Part shown: positions 44,516-54,774 of the stretch, piece after piece
How the letters are laid out: each line of letters starts with the position of its first letter
How positions within the stretch are numbered: the stretch's first letter is position 1
NCBI RefSeq assembly: GCF_003390325.1
Contig: NZ_QUOK01000010.1
Location: forward strand, 124,001 to 188,000
Direction: 5' to 3'
DNA length: 64,000 bases
DNA from: Rhodohalobacter sp. SW132
GTDB lineage: Bacteria > Bacteroidota > Rhodothermia > Balneolales > Balneolaceae
Notes under the pieces: model-generated
Told to the model about the DNA's origin: nothing
What the model saw: only the letters and a program-made list of their open reading frames with translations
Databases searched by the model: none
Program-made: the position numbers and the translations under genes

Positions 44516-46620
44516 GCAATTGATTCGGCTTTATAATGTCTTGATACCATCGATTCCATTAATAATAAAAAGATTGCAGCAATAATAAACCAGTGCCAAA
44601 TTTCTCTTCCCAGCGATGCTGTCTCAAGTTCGGCCATCAGTAATTCCCGGTCTCCGCTTATATTCTGAACACTAAAGTTTGCAAAAGATGTTGCTAACAA
44701 CTCCTCAAGTTCTGTTACATCTAACGAAATTAAAGATGATTCCATTGCATCCTGATTAATACCAAACACGATTTCTTCATCACCATGTCTGATATTCAGC
44801 CAGCCCGGCGTCCATTCTCTGCCATCATAGGTAACCGACAGGCCTGAAAAGGTTTGCCGGGTTTCCGGGATGATCGATTCATCGCCGAGCATAAGTTCTA
44901 CCGATCCTGGTGAAGCTCCCGGCAGGGTGAGATCAAACGATTGCCCGAGAGTATGCGTGTTGAGCTGAGCACCTTCCCCGCGTGCAAGATAGTCAACCGT
45001 TCTGTAGAAAAGCGGGGCAAAGAGCGGCTTGATCGGGAAGTTGGACCAGCCGGGATCACTGCCAATTGCAGAGTAGATCAGCGTGCCGTTCCCAACCGTG
45101 GTTTCGTTCAGAATAACATTTCCGGTTCGTGACGTAAGTATTGGAGTGGATGCACCACCATCAACCGCATTAATTCGATAATAATAAAAAAGTTCCGGCA
45201 GGTTTACCCGCAGATCTTCGCCCTCTTCCATGTCGAACATCGCTTCCAGAATCGGGTGGCCTTCACGGGGTGGCGCAAGGCGGTCGAAGCTCTGGAATGA
45301 GCCGTAACTTCCGGCAAGATTGCTGTATCGCCCGGCATTGCTGATGCCGAGCAGTCGGTTGTAGCTTTCAATCCGTCCGTCAGATGCAGGAAGCAGGAGT
45401 AGTCCGGCGCCTGACTGCACATTTTCGATGATGCTTTGTGACAGAAAATCGGGGATCGACCGTACGCCATCCAGTACAATCGCATCCATTCCTTCTATTT
45501 GATCCGGTGATACATTGCCAACCGGCTCGAAACGAAATTGAAGCCGGTCGCTTTGATCGGCAACAGCTTCCAGAAGAGGTCGGAGATAAGAGCGAAATTC
45601 CCCCGACTGGTTCTCTTCACCTTGTATCACAAGTACCTGCCTCTGTTCCGGCATTTGAATGGCCGCATAATATCGGTTATCAAATGTGAGTTCGTCGCCT
45701 TCAATCAGCAGTTCTGCTTTTAAAAACCGCTGATCTGATTCAGGTACCTCAAACCGAAAATCCCGGCTGCCGCCCGCATCAATAGAGTAGGCCTGCTGCA
45801 CGATCAGTTCATCTTCGAGATAGAAATTTAAAAACTGGCTTCCGGTCGGTTCTGTTCCGTAATTTTGAACAGTTGCGGTCAGATGAATTTCTCCATCAGA
45901 AGATTCTACACCGGCAGTTTGAATTCCGGAATTCGATGGTTCCGCCTCACCGAGTCGAATAAATTTAAGCTGGAGATCATTGTGCAGATCATCACCAGTA
46001 AGGTTTTCAAAGTCAGCAAGTGAGCTTTCGCTGCCGTCAGTGATAACGTATAAAATTTTGTTAGGTTCGGGTGCGTTTAAAATCTGTCCGGCAATGGCCC
46101 TGAGATTTTCAACGAAATGATTTCCGGCATTGACGGTTTCAATCTCCCCGAGTTCTCTGGCCGCGGCAGTTTTATTGAGAGGGGGGAGGTTGAGCGATGC
46201 GCCGTGTGATACGTTCAGGATAAACTGGTTGTCGCTGTCCTGCAGGGAAATAATTTCTTCTGCAAGATCTTTAGCCTGTTCGATATACGGACCATGACGG
46301 TCAATTTGCTCCATGCCCGGGCTGTTGTCAATCATGATCCCGATCACGGCAGGTTCACCATCTGCCATACCTCCAAAACCGGAGGGTAAAAATGGTTTTG
46401 CAAGCGCTATGGCAAGTGCGGCTACTGCAAGAATTCGCAGGGCAAGGAGAAGCAGACGCTTTAATTTGATTTTCTTTAAGGACGTACTCTTAAGAGAATC
46501 AAAAAAGGCAAGCGTAGAAAAGCGTACCCGTTTTGGTTTGCGGATATTTAACAAGTAGATTAACAGAGGTATCCCAATAGATACCAGGGCTATTAAAAAT
46601 AGCGGATTCAGAAAACTCAT
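44512..46620 (-). CDS. BatA-domain protein with VWA-like and membrane segments
   Basis: The 702-residue protein begins with the aerotolerance BatA N-terminal domain: helix IALVSIGIPLLIYLLNIRKPKRVRFSTLAFF, then a second helix and the VWA-like MIDAS region VIGIMIDNSPGMEQIDRHGP (DxSxG pattern altered to DNSPG). A long extracytoplasmic region follows, and a helix near 670-690 (HWFIIAAIFLLLMESMV) anchors the C-terminus. This layout is common in Bacteroidota next to BatA/MoxR clusters. No MoxR gene is adjacent. It overlaps the downstream membrane-protein gene. Confidence 0.82.
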   Translation of the reverse strand: MSFLNPLFLIALVSIGIPLLIYLLNIRKPKRVRFSTLAFFDSLKSTSLKKIKLKRLLLLALRILAVAALAIALAKPFLPSGFGGMADGEPAVIGIMIDNSPGMEQIDRHGPYIEQAKDLAEEIISLQDSDNQFILNVSHGASLNLPPLNKTAAARELGEIETVNAGNHFVENLRAIAGQILNAPEPNKILYVITDGSESSLADFENLTGDDLHNDLQLKFIRLGEAEPSNSGIQTAGVESSDGEIHLTATVQNYGTEPTGSQFLNFYLEDELIVQQAYSIDAGGSRDFRFEVPESDQRFLKAELLIEGDELTFDNRYYAAIQMPEQRQVLVIQGEENQSGEFRSYLRPLLEAVADQSDRLQFRFEPVGNVSPDQIEGMDAIVLDGVRSIPDFLSQSIIENVQSGAGLLLLPASDGRIESYNRLLGISNAGRYSNLAGSYGSFQSFDRLAPPREGHPILEAMFDMEEGEDLRVNLPELFYYYRINAVDGGASTPILTSRTGNVILNETTVGNGTLIYSAIGSDPGWSNFPIKPLFAPLFYRTVDYLARGEGAQLNTHTLGQSFDLTLPGASPGSVELMLGDESIIPETRQTFSGLSVTYDGREWTPGWLNIRHGDEEIVFGINQDAMESSLISLDVTELEELLATSFANFSVQNISGDRELLMAELETASLGREIWHWFIIAAIFLLLMESMVSRHYKAESIA

Positions 46621-46730
46621 TATCAGAAAAGTTTTTTACCTTGTTGTATTGAAAACAACAGGAACAAATGGCCTGATTTTTCAATAAGCTATGCTATTAA
46701 CCCATTCTTAACAAACATATTATTCTGACT

Positions 46731-49397
46731 TTGCAAGTTCTACAAAAGCTGCGATTGCTGGTTCTTTTCTTATTTTTAGGTCTGATGGGTTCATTTTGGG
46801 GCTGCTCCGGCGGTTCAGCCGGCCATTGGTCGGAATTTGTGCCCGACAGCGCTCTTTTCCTGATTGTTCCCGAAGAAAACAGCACAATACGGGATATTCT
46901 CGAGGCTCCATACATTCCCATGTTTGATGATATCACGCCATCGGCCATTCAGATCACGGGTAATGTGGGTGAGGCCGCGGCCGGTGAGGCTATTACCGAA
47001 GCGGTGATTTTGTACCCGGATACATCGAACGACTGGCAGCCGATCTGGGTGATCCGTCCGGTGCAGGGATTGATGAGCTATATGAAGGAGAATCATCAGC
47101 GAGAGTTTGCACAGAATAATTACAGCTTCGGAAATTTTACCGTTGAAAAGTTTTTTATCTCCGATCGCGAAATTTTTGCTGTAGATGTTGGCAACTATAT
47201 TCTTTTTTCTGAGTCGAGCCTGGGAATTGAGAACTCTCTTCGAACACTCCGGGGGAGCAACCCCGCTATGGAACTGTCTGAAGAGCAAACACAGCATGGA
47301 CGGTTCATTGTGAACACCCCTTCACTTGACCGCTGGATGATGCAGCTGGCGCAGATAACACATATTCCCGATCTCCGGAATCGTTTTGATGGAGGAAAAC
47401 CGATCGCTTTTTCATTGGATAACCGTGAAGAAGAGTGGCAGTGGAAACTATCCGGCAAGCTGAATCTGGATGAATCTCCATCAGCCCTGCTGCGGGCCGT
47501 TCGGTCGGCGCCGGGAGAGTTCACTCTTGATCGATACATCTCTACAAATGCAGCCACGTTTTCAATTTTTCAACTCGAGCCGCGGTCGGTTCCCCCAAAT
47601 GGAGATGCAGAACACGAATTTGAGCTGGATCAGTATCTTGATGAAAATCCCGATATCTGGCAGGATATTGCGGCTGCTCTTAATCCTGAGGCTGCTTTCG
47701 TAACCTTTGCGGAATCCGGTGCAGAAAGCACAAGCGAATATATGTTTATACGCCATCTTTCAAGTGCCTCTAACCTTCGCTCTCTGCTCGCGAATCTCAC
47801 AAGTTTTGATGATGTGAACCGGGATGGGAACACATTTATGATACAGAGTCGGTCTCTCGGCAAACTGATCGGTTCTGAACTCAACCCGATGGTTAGTTTT
47901 CACCTGACGATCGTGGATGATGCCGCAGTTATGGCACAGCGCCGCGGACTTGCCGAAGGGGTTTCCGGTGACGTGAGCCGGCGGGGAGTGATGTACTATA
48001 ATGATGATTACATGATGATTCGGGATGATCATCCCGCTGATCTTAGTTCATTGACGTATGTGAATGCTCAGCAATTTGGAACGTATGTTCAACCCTGGCT
48101 CTATCCGCAAAACTATTTAGACGCACTGGTCTCTAATTTAGATCTTTTTGTGATGACCACGCGGGCATCCGACGATGGCAGATCTGCTGATGTCGATATC
48201 ACATCCTATCAGCGGGAAGTAACGGATGATCCGTATCGTGAACGGTGGGTTTTCCCGGTGTCTTCCGGTGAAATAACCGGAACGCCCGTAATGGCGGATA
48301 TTACCTCAAGTTCCAGAGATGAAGTGATCTTTTCAACAGACGCCGGTTATGTTTACGTTCTCGCCACAGACGGTACGGAAGTTTTAGAGCTCGAAACCGG
48401 GGGGGAGCAGCCGATCGGTGCCCCTGTTGTTTATGATTGGTACGGAAATAATCAGAACGTAATACTCCAGGCAGCGGGCAACAGCATATACGCATGGAAT
48501 ATGAACGGCACTATTCTTCCAAATTTTCCTATCACACTGAATGAAACGATTACCACACCGCTGACGATTGAGGATGTTACCCGGAATGGAATTGCTGAAA
48601 TTGTTGTGGGCACGGCTGACAGAAATCTGCATATTCTTAATTCGAGAGGGCGTCCGGTTTCCGGCTGGCCGCAAAGTGTGAATACCGTTATTACAACAAA
48701 ACCACTGCTGGCCACGCTTGACGGGGAGCGTTCGATATTTGCAATTTCAGAAAATGCGCTGCATGGATGGAGCCTGAACGGGCAGATCCGAAACGGATAT
48801 CCCGTGTTCCTGGATACACCTCTGCACGGTTCGCCGGCTGTGTACGAAGATCACCTTCTTGGAGCGGGGAGAAACGGGAGCCTCTATTCGATAGGATCGG
48901 CGCCGCTGTTCAGTGATACGCTATCCACATTTATTAGTGAAGATTCTCTGTATATCCAGCAGTTACAGATTTCGTCGGATGGGTTGAATTCCACGCCCTC
49001 TGTTCGGGATGTTCTTTTACGTGATGACGAGGGATTTTACCGAAATGACCTGATAGCAGTTCAGAGCAGAAACGGTTCACTATTTTTATATAATCCCGAT
49101 GGGGAACTTAAGTTTACCCGGTCACTTGGTCAGCCTGCTTCCGGTGATACCGCACCTATGATTATTGATGTTAACCGGGATCAGCGAATGGATCTTGTAG
49201 GACTGGCTGATTTTGGGCGTCTCTATGCATGGAATATTATTACAGAACAGCGCCTGTATGATCTGCCGACTACCGGAATGCGCTATCCGCTGATTGCGGA
49301 TCTTTACCGGGATGGGAATAACGAAATCATAGCGTTTACCCGTGATGGATTACGATGCTGGACCATCCTCCGGACTTCAACAAGCCAGGGTGGGTAA
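46731..49397 (+). CDS. Lipoprotein with C-terminal beta-propeller
   Basis: The 888-residue protein starts with a TTG at 46731; an in-frame stop at 46698 leaves no upstream ATG. The signal has a lipobox-like WGC (SFWGCSGG, C25). Residues about 35-500 form a globular region with no domain I can name. Residues about 510-880 hold repeated propeller blades: DEVIFSTDAGYVYVLATDGTEVL, AEIVVGTADRNLHILNSRGRPV and DLVGLADFGRLYAWN, as in PQQ-like or FG-GAP propellers. It is divergent from the BatA-like operon. Function is unknown; an envelope role is likely. Confidence 0.75.
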   Translation: MQVLQKLRLLVLFLFLGLMGSFWGCSGGSAGHWSEFVPDSALFLIVPEENSTIRDILEAPYIPMFDDITPSAIQITGNVGEAAAGEAITEAVILYPDTSNDWQPIWVIRPVQGLMSYMKENHQREFAQNNYSFGNFTVEKFFISDREIFAVDVGNYILFSESSLGIENSLRTLRGSNPAMELSEEQTQHGRFIVNTPSLDRWMMQLAQITHIPDLRNRFDGGKPIAFSLDNREEEWQWKLSGKLNLDESPSALLRAVRSAPGEFTLDRYISTNAATFSIFQLEPRSVPPNGDAEHEFELDQYLDENPDIWQDIAAALNPEAAFVTFAESGAESTSEYMFIRHLSSASNLRSLLANLTSFDDVNRDGNTFMIQSRSLGKLIGSELNPMVSFHLTIVDDAAVMAQRRGLAEGVSGDVSRRGVMYYNDDYMMIRDDHPADLSSLTYVNAQQFGTYVQPWLYPQNYLDALVSNLDLFVMTTRASDDGRSADVDITSYQREVTDDPYRERWVFPVSSGEITGTPVMADITSSSRDEVIFSTDAGYVYVLATDGTEVLELETGGEQPIGAPVVYDWYGNNQNVILQAAGNSIYAWNMNGTILPNFPITLNETITTPLTIEDVTRNGIAEIVVGTADRNLHILNSRGRPVSGWPQSVNTVITTKPLLATLDGERSIFAISENALHGWSLNGQIRNGYPVFLDTPLHGSPAVYEDHLLGAGRNGSLYSIGSAPLFSDTLSTFISEDSLYIQQLQISSDGLNSTPSVRDVLLRDDEGFYRNDLIAVQSRNGSLFLYNPDGELKFTRSLGQPASGDTAPMIIDVNRDQRMDLVGLADFGRLYAWNIITEQRLYDLPTTGMRYPLIADLYRDGNNEIIAFTRDGLRCWTILRTSTSQGG

Positions 49398-49414
49398 CGT
49401 TCTTTGATCCGGTT

Positions 49415-49882
49415 TCAAATATCCTCCAATAAATCCAGATTATCGGGTGTTTTCCGGAAATTTTCGGAGTAAACGGAAAGTTTCTGATTCGTTTGATCTA
49501 AAAGATAACTCAGATCAGCCGCCCGGTAACAGATTTGTATCACAAGCTTTTCAATATCCTCGTCAGTTTTGAGCCCTTCATGAACCGCATGTTGAATGGA
49601 GTGCCTGACACCCCTACGAAAAGACTCAGCCGGATTTGGTGCATTGACGATCTCTTTGGCTTTGCCATATTCTCTGCGGTAGAATTCGGCTAATTTTGTA
49701 TCGGTATCCATAGCGTCTGCCAATTTCTCAAGAGGCCAGTTTTCTTGTTCTGATTTTTCAAGAATATCAATATGTGAGGGCATAATTTTTAAAAATCTTT
49801 CGGCCCTAACCTCAAGCTTATCAGCGTATTTATTAAAACTATACCTGAAGGTCTCTGCAGCGAGTAGAAATTTTCGGTTCAT
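49415..49882 (-). CDS. Helical hypothetical protein
   Basis: The 155-residue protein is almost entirely helical and charged (MNRKFLLAAETFRYSFNKYADKLEVRAERFLKI; later ESFRRGVRHSIQHAVHEGLKTDEDIEKLVIQICYRAADLSYLLDQ). There is no signal peptide. I do not recognise the family. It is cytosolic by appearance, monocistronic and convergent with the propeller lipoprotein. Confidence 0.65.
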   Translation of the reverse strand: MNRKFLLAAETFRYSFNKYADKLEVRAERFLKIMPSHIDILEKSEQENWPLEKLADAMDTDTKLAEFYRREYGKAKEIVNAPNPAESFRRGVRHSIQHAVHEGLKTDEDIEKLVIQICYRAADLSYLLDQTNQKLSVYSENFRKTPDNLDLLEDI

Positions 49883-50084
49883 ATCACCACCGTTGGTTTA
49901 TTAAGGTTTAGAACTCAATAAAAGCAAAATCAGAGATCAGGTACAAGTGAATTGGTCAGGTGGATCGTTGATCACGTATACCGTAAGGAATGGATGAGGT
50001 AAAGGATACAGCATTGCTATAGAACGTGCAGTGCATTGCAATACGATTGGTTCGAGAAACGCAATGCGATGGTCATCAAGGCAG
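49883..50084. other. Gene-less stretch before the tRNA-Ala repeats
   Basis: No ORF is supported. It contains the promoter region of the helical protein on the minus strand and runs into the first repeat unit at about 50085. Confidence 0.4.
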
Positions 50085-50523
50085 AACCGCGAAGCATGCC
50101 TTCGCAAGATCAACGCTCAGATCAATAATCATCACAGACTATCAGAAAGGTCTCAAAATCTATCAAACCAAAAAAATCCCCGTCAAGGCCTTATGTCCTT
50201 GCGGGGAAATAGATTAAGTGGAGCTACGGGGATTCGAACCGCGAAGCATGCCTTCGCAAGATCAACGCTCAGATCAATACTCTTCACAGACTATCAGAAA
50301 GGTCTCAAAATCTATCAAACCAAAAAAAATCCCCGTCAAGGCCTTATATCCTTGCGGGGAAATAGATTAAGTGGAGCTACGGGGATTCGAACCGCGAAGC
50401 ATGCCTTCGCAAGATCAACGCTCAGATCAATACTCATCACAGACTATCAGAAAGGTCTCAAAATCTATCAAGCCAAAAAAAATCCCCGTCAAGGCCTTAT
50501 GTCCATGCGGGGAAATAGATTAA
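50085..50523 (-). repeat. 153-bp tandem repeats of tRNA-Ala 3' end plus terminator
   Basis: About 2.9 units of 152-153 bp run up to the tRNA. Full units start at 50218 and 50371; a truncated one covers 50085-50217. On the minus strand each unit begins with a terminator (ccccgcaagg/ccttgacgggg, then a T-run) and ends with the last ~25 bases of tRNA-Ala (ggttcgaatccccgtagctc). Units are nearly identical; one has a gtccatg in the hairpin loop side that weakens the stem. A 182-codon ORF across the array is an artefact of the repeats. Confidence 0.9.
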
Positions 50524-50524
50524 G

Positions 50525-50598
50525 TGGAGCTACGGGGATTCGAACCCCGGACCTTCGCGCTGCCAGCGCGACGCTCTAGCCAGCTGAGCTATAGCCCC
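50525..50598 (-). tRNA. tRNA-Ala (GGC anticodon)
   Basis: The reverse strand folds as a complete tRNA: acceptor ggggcta with tagctcc, D-arm gctc/gagc, anticodon stem-loop cgcgc-tggcagc-gcg region with anticodon GGC, T-arm ccggg-gttcgaa-tcccc and discriminator A. The 3' CCA is not encoded. A perfect terminator follows directly in the 153-bp array. Confidence 0.95.
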
Positions 50599-50742
50599 AA
50601 TTTCGTCACGCCCAAATATAGGGGGATTTCTAAATACTTCCCAAAAAAAGCTTTTGTTTGAGTCGCATTCTTGTGTATTTTTGTTTTTATTCAATAAATT
50701 AAGTGTTTCATATAATATACTAACCGTACAGAGGAATCCTTT

Positions 50743-51717
50743 ATGCTACAATCACCAAAATACATCTTAACCGCTCTGTTGATTTCAGGGCTTACATTAT
50801 ACGGATGTGGCACAAGCGGGCCAGGACCCGAGCCAGATCCGGTAACCTTAGAATGGCTCATGTCTCTTTCCGATGAAGAGCTCATGGAGCGGGATACAGA
50901 TGGAGACGGTCTTAGCGATTACGACGAAATTTACGTGCACGGCACAGATCCCCTGAATCCTGATACAGATGGAGACGGACTCAGTGACTACGACGAAATT
51001 AACGTACACGGCACCGATCCCCTTAATCCCGATACCGATGGCGACGGACTCTCAGATGGCGATGAAGTAAATGTGTACGGTACAGATCCGCTGGACCCAG
51101 ATACGGACGGTGACGGACTCACTGACGGTGAAGAAGTGAATGAGTACTACACAGATCCATTGAATCCTGATACTGATGGTGACGGACTTACAGACGGTGA
51201 AGAAGTTCATGAATACGGCACCGATCCTCTGAATCCAGATACCGATGGCGATGGGTTTACTGACGGACAGGAGATTGAAATGGGTACAGATCCTCTCGAT
51301 CCTAATGATCCTCCGTATATCGAAGAGCTTGCAACGATCAACTTTGGTTTCGACCGTTCAGACATTACAGATGCAGCTGCACAGCGACTTGCAGATAACG
51401 TAGAAAGATTGCTTGAAACACCTGCTTTCAGAGTTCGTGTAGATGCTTACACTGATCACGTTGGTGGCGACCAGTACAACCTGCGACTGAGTCTGCGACG
51501 AGCAAATGCTGTTGTCGATTTCTACCAGGACAATGGCGTGAGCGAAGACAGAATTGACAGCCGCGGACTGGGTAAAGCCCCAACACCGTGTGCCGAAGCT
51601 GAGCGTGACGCAGATACTCCGGGTTGTGAAAGAAACAGACGAGCAGAAACACATCCGCTCAACCCATATCAGTTTACGCCACAGAATCACCAGGCAGTTG
51701 ATCCAATCGAATACTAA
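50743..51717 (+). CDS. OmpA-family lipoprotein with TSP3 repeats
   Basis: The 324-residue protein has a lipoprotein signal with C22 (ISGLTLYGC). Six Ca-binding thrombospondin type-3 repeats of about 23 residues run from 51 to 187 ([12 protein letters not shown]...GTDPLNP). Residues about 195-300 are an OmpA-like peptidoglycan-binding domain: [50 protein letters not shown] and GLGKAPTP. It should tether the outer membrane to the wall. The gene has its own terminator at 51751-51779. Confidence 0.92.
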   Translation: MLQSPKYILTALLISGLTLYGCGTSGPGPEPDPVTLEWLMSLSDEELMERDTDGDGLSDYDEIYVHGTDPLNPDTDGDGLSDYDEINVHGTDPLNPDTDGDGLSDGDEVNVYGTDPLDPDTDGDGLTDGEEVNEYYTDPLNPDTDGDGLTDGEEVHEYGTDPLNPDTDGDGFTDGQEIEMGTDPLDPNDPPYIEELATINFGFDRSDITDAAAQRLADNVERLLETPAFRVRVDAYTDHVGGDQYNLRLSLRRANAVVDFYQDNGVSEDRIDSRGLGKAPTPCAEAERDADTPGCERNRRAETHPLNPYQFTPQNHQAVDPIEY

Positions 51718-51750
51718 ATCGGTTGTTTCCTAAACTGAACGATTTTAAAA

Positions 51751-51779
51751 GGCGAGCCTTAATGGCTCGCCTTTTTTTT
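51751..51779 (+). terminator. Intrinsic terminator after the OmpA/TSP3 gene
   Basis: ggcgagcc pairs with ggctcgcc around ttaat and is followed by eight T bases. Confidence 0.95.
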
Positions 51780-52152
51780 GTCCAGTCATTTTTTCGTATA
51801 CGATTATGCAGGGTTGGTACCGTACAGACTTTGGGTGAAAACAAATACCCAAATACATATTAAAAAATTGTTTCTGCATATTTATCAGTAGCAATCTTCT
51901 TTTCAAATCTTCCGGCGGGGCTGCCGACTATACACTCTTTTCTGAAAACCACCCATCTTGTACGATCCGGTCCTTATCAATCATTTAAGAATGAATTAGA
52001 ATTGTGCTGAGGCTCTCAAACACCGAGTAGTCTGTTTCGAGCAATATTTACTACTATGTTTTAAAAAGAAGGAGCCTATCTGTTAATGCAATCTCAATAT
52101 TCGGCCGATAAACAAACCTCAACTTTCTTGTAATGAGGGTGCCAACATCTTA
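51780..52152. other. Gene-less stretch before the T9SS-exported protein
   Basis: About 370 bases with no supported ORF. aagaaggagc at 52067-52076 resembles a ribosome-binding sequence but lies 77 bases from the nearest start. No clear promoter or strong hairpin was found. Confidence 0.4.
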
Positions 52153-54726
52153 ATGAGACGCGCAGATAATTTTTTTAAGAAAGCAGTAACCAACTACAAA
52201 AATCAATCGGCAGCCGCTTTTTGTAGTTTAATTCTTGTCCTATTCAGCCAGCCTGTTGAAGCACAGGAGATTTACCCATTCTCTACCGATAAAACCCATA
52301 TCACCGTTTGGAATGGTGATGACCATGTGCCGCTGTTCATCAAAGGAGTGAACCTTGGGGTGGCTCTGCCCGGAACTTTCCCGGGCCAGCTTGCCGCAAC
52401 GCGCGAAGATTATGACCGCTGGCTTCAGCTAATTCGTGATGCGGGATTCAACACCATCCGGCTCTACACCCTTCATTTCCCGCGCTTCTACGAAGCTCTC
52501 TCAGAATTTAACCGAAAAAACCCGAACCATCCGCTCTACTATTTCCAGGGTGTGTGGCTTGAGGAGACCATACCCGGCTATGATGATGATCTCTACTCGC
52601 TTACCCAGCTTTTTGATCAGGAGATTGAGGACAATGTAAACAGCGTTCACGGAAATGCTGTGATTCCGGAGCGACAGGGAAAGGCTTACGGAACCTACAC
52701 CGTTGACACATCTGAGTGGATGATCGGATACATTATCGGGCGCGAAGTTCATCCGCCCGAAATTCTTCATACCGACCAGACCCACCCTGAAATAACCTCA
52801 TTTCATGGATCTTATTTTTCCATTGAAGATGCCGGAGCCTCAGAATCGTGGATTACGGAAAGACTCGATAATCTCGTCTCGTTTGAAGAGATCAATTACG
52901 GCACGCAGCGCCCCGTTAGTTTTTCGAGCTGGCCGTCACTCGATCCGCTTGAACATCCCGGCGAAGTAAACGAATATGAAGTGAGCGCATCGGTGGATCT
53001 GTCTAAGGTTGATTTCAGTGGCGCCAAAGCTGGATTTTTCATCAGCTACCACGCCTATCCATACTATCCGGATTATATCAGCCGCGACCCTAAATACACT
53101 CCATTTTCTGATCACTTGGGCCAGAACAGCTATCTCGGATACCTGACCTTTCTCAAGGAACACTATAAGTCCACTCCGCTAATTATTGCAGAGTTCGGCG
53201 CACCCTCCAGCTGGGGAATCGCCCATTACGCGCATAACGGAATTCATCACGGCGGGCATGACGAAAAATCGCAGGGGGAACACAGCATCCGGATGCTGCA
53301 AAATATCGACATGGCAAGTGGCGGCGGGGGGCTGCAGTTTTCCTGGATTGATGAGTGGTTTAAACGTACCTGGATTACCGATCCCGTCGATTTCAACCCA
53401 GACAGGCGAATCATTTGGCACAATGTAACCGCGGCAGAACAGAACTACGGACTGCTTGGTTACAAAAAGGCAGATGCTGGAATGCGGGTTTGGGAAGAGT
53501 TTTGCAGCGATTGTCCCGTAACCGGAATTGAAGCCGGCTCCGACTTTGCCTACCTGAAATTAACGCTGAACACCCGACAGCATCTGTCCGTGTTGGATAC
53601 GCTATGGGTAGGATTAGACATGTATGATGCCGGGCTCGGTGAATCCATTCTGCCCTCGGGGCACTCTGTACAAAACAGGGCTGAATTTGCCCTGATGATT
53701 ACCAATTATAAAGCTGAACTCTACGTTACAGAAGCGTACGATCTGTTTGGAATGTGGCACAATCAGTCGGCTCCCGAACAACAATACAGATCAATTGCTA
53801 CCGATGGAGCTCCCTGGAAAATTGTGCGATGGAAAAACAACCAGTTCGAAAATGAGGTTCAGTACATAGGCAGTATGCAGGTGAACAGGCTCGATCTGCC
53901 AAAAAGCAGTTTGGATGCAGTACGGCTTTATGATGATAAAATTGAGATTCGGCTGCCGTGGACTCTCTTGAACGTGATTGATCCCAGCCGTGCAGAAGTG
54001 ATACACGATGATCGCAACACACCCCAAACCGAAACCAGGATATCGGACGGACTGAGCGTTGCAATTGCGTACAACGATTTTTTTGCAGAGACATCAGAAC
54101 GGCATATGTGGCAAAACTGGAATCACGCTCTTGAGGCAGAAGAGTATATAAAAGAGAGTTACGTCGTGATGAAGGAGCGGCTGCCCTCTCTTCCCGGAAA
54201 TCCTGTTGCGGTTGCAGATCGTTATGTAGTCAGCACAGGGGCGGATAGTCATATTCCTGCAGAGCAGGGGGTGCTAAGCAACGACCTTTCTCTTGACGGA
54301 AGCCCGATGGCTGCCTCCATTGTAACCACACCCGCATTTGGTTTAATAGATCTGAAACCGGACGGAAGCTTTGTTTACAGCCCGGATGAAGGGCGCTCAG
54401 GTGAGGATAGCTTCACCTACCGAGTCAGAGCAGGTTACAATCAGTCGGAACCCGTAACGGTTATGCTTGATATCAGCGGAACCCCCACCGGTTCAGGTTT
54501 CGTAAGGCTCTACCCAAACCCAACGCAAGGGCGTTTTACCATCAGCTCAACAGCAACCGTTGACCGTGTGGAAATTTATTCTATTACAGGGCAGCTCCTC
54601 CATCGTACCGATGTAAATAACAGGGCCGCGGAATTCTCACTCAGCGGATATCCAAGCGGAGTCTATTTTGCGAGAATCTACTCCGGAAGTGAAGTTCTGA
54701 ATAAAAAATTTATGCTGATTCGATGA
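52153..54726 (+). CDS. T9SS-exported glycoside-hydrolase-like protein
   Basis: The 857-residue protein has a signal peptide (about 1-38, ending PVEAQE) and a TIM-barrel-like region at about 40-420 (FIKGVNLGVALPG, DYDRWLQLIRDAGFNTIRLYTLHFP, SYHAYPYYPDYIS). Candidate acid/base E198 is in GREVH and candidate nucleophile E347 is in IIAEFGAP, as in clan GH-A hydrolases. An Ig/cadherin-like domain at about 690-775 (VLSNDLSLDGSP..DGSFVYSPDEG..DSFTYRV) and a Por-type sorting domain from about 785 (RLYPNPTQGRFTIS) end the protein. It should be secreted by the T9SS and act on polysaccharide. The GH family is not decided. Confidence 0.85.
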   Translation: MRRADNFFKKAVTNYKNQSAAAFCSLILVLFSQPVEAQEIYPFSTDKTHITVWNGDDHVPLFIKGVNLGVALPGTFPGQLAATREDYDRWLQLIRDAGFNTIRLYTLHFPRFYEALSEFNRKNPNHPLYYFQGVWLEETIPGYDDDLYSLTQLFDQEIEDNVNSVHGNAVIPERQGKAYGTYTVDTSEWMIGYIIGREVHPPEILHTDQTHPEITSFHGSYFSIEDAGASESWITERLDNLVSFEEINYGTQRPVSFSSWPSLDPLEHPGEVNEYEVSASVDLSKVDFSGAKAGFFISYHAYPYYPDYISRDPKYTPFSDHLGQNSYLGYLTFLKEHYKSTPLIIAEFGAPSSWGIAHYAHNGIHHGGHDEKSQGEHSIRMLQNIDMASGGGGLQFSWIDEWFKRTWITDPVDFNPDRRIIWHNVTAAEQNYGLLGYKKADAGMRVWEEFCSDCPVTGIEAGSDFAYLKLTLNTRQHLSVLDTLWVGLDMYDAGLGESILPSGHSVQNRAEFALMITNYKAELYVTEAYDLFGMWHNQSAPEQQYRSIATDGAPWKIVRWKNNQFENEVQYIGSMQVNRLDLPKSSLDAVRLYDDKIEIRLPWTLLNVIDPSRAEVIHDDRNTPQTETRISDGLSVAIAYNDFFAETSERHMWQNWNHALEAEEYIKESYVVMKERLPSLPGNPVAVADRYVVSTGADSHIPAEQGVLSNDLSLDGSPMAASIVTTPAFGLIDLKPDGSFVYSPDEGRSGEDSFTYRVRAGYNQSEPVTVMLDISGTPTGSGFVRLYPNPTQGRFTISSTATVDRVEIYSITGQLLHRTDVNNRAAEFSLSGYPSGVYFARIYSGSEVLNKKFMLIR

Positions 54727-54774
54727 GTTGCATTTTTGGCAGTTCCATACCGGCTACCTGGTTGTATTTTTTTA

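Noticed and set aside
50085..50523. CRISPR-like array
   Set aside because: Repeat units are 153 bp with no short unique spacers, and they contain a tRNA end and a terminator; no cas genes are present.
50031..50579. 182-codon ORF across the tRNA-Ala repeats
   Set aside because: It is a tandem translation of the 153-bp repeat and runs into the tRNA on the other strand; open by chance periodicity.
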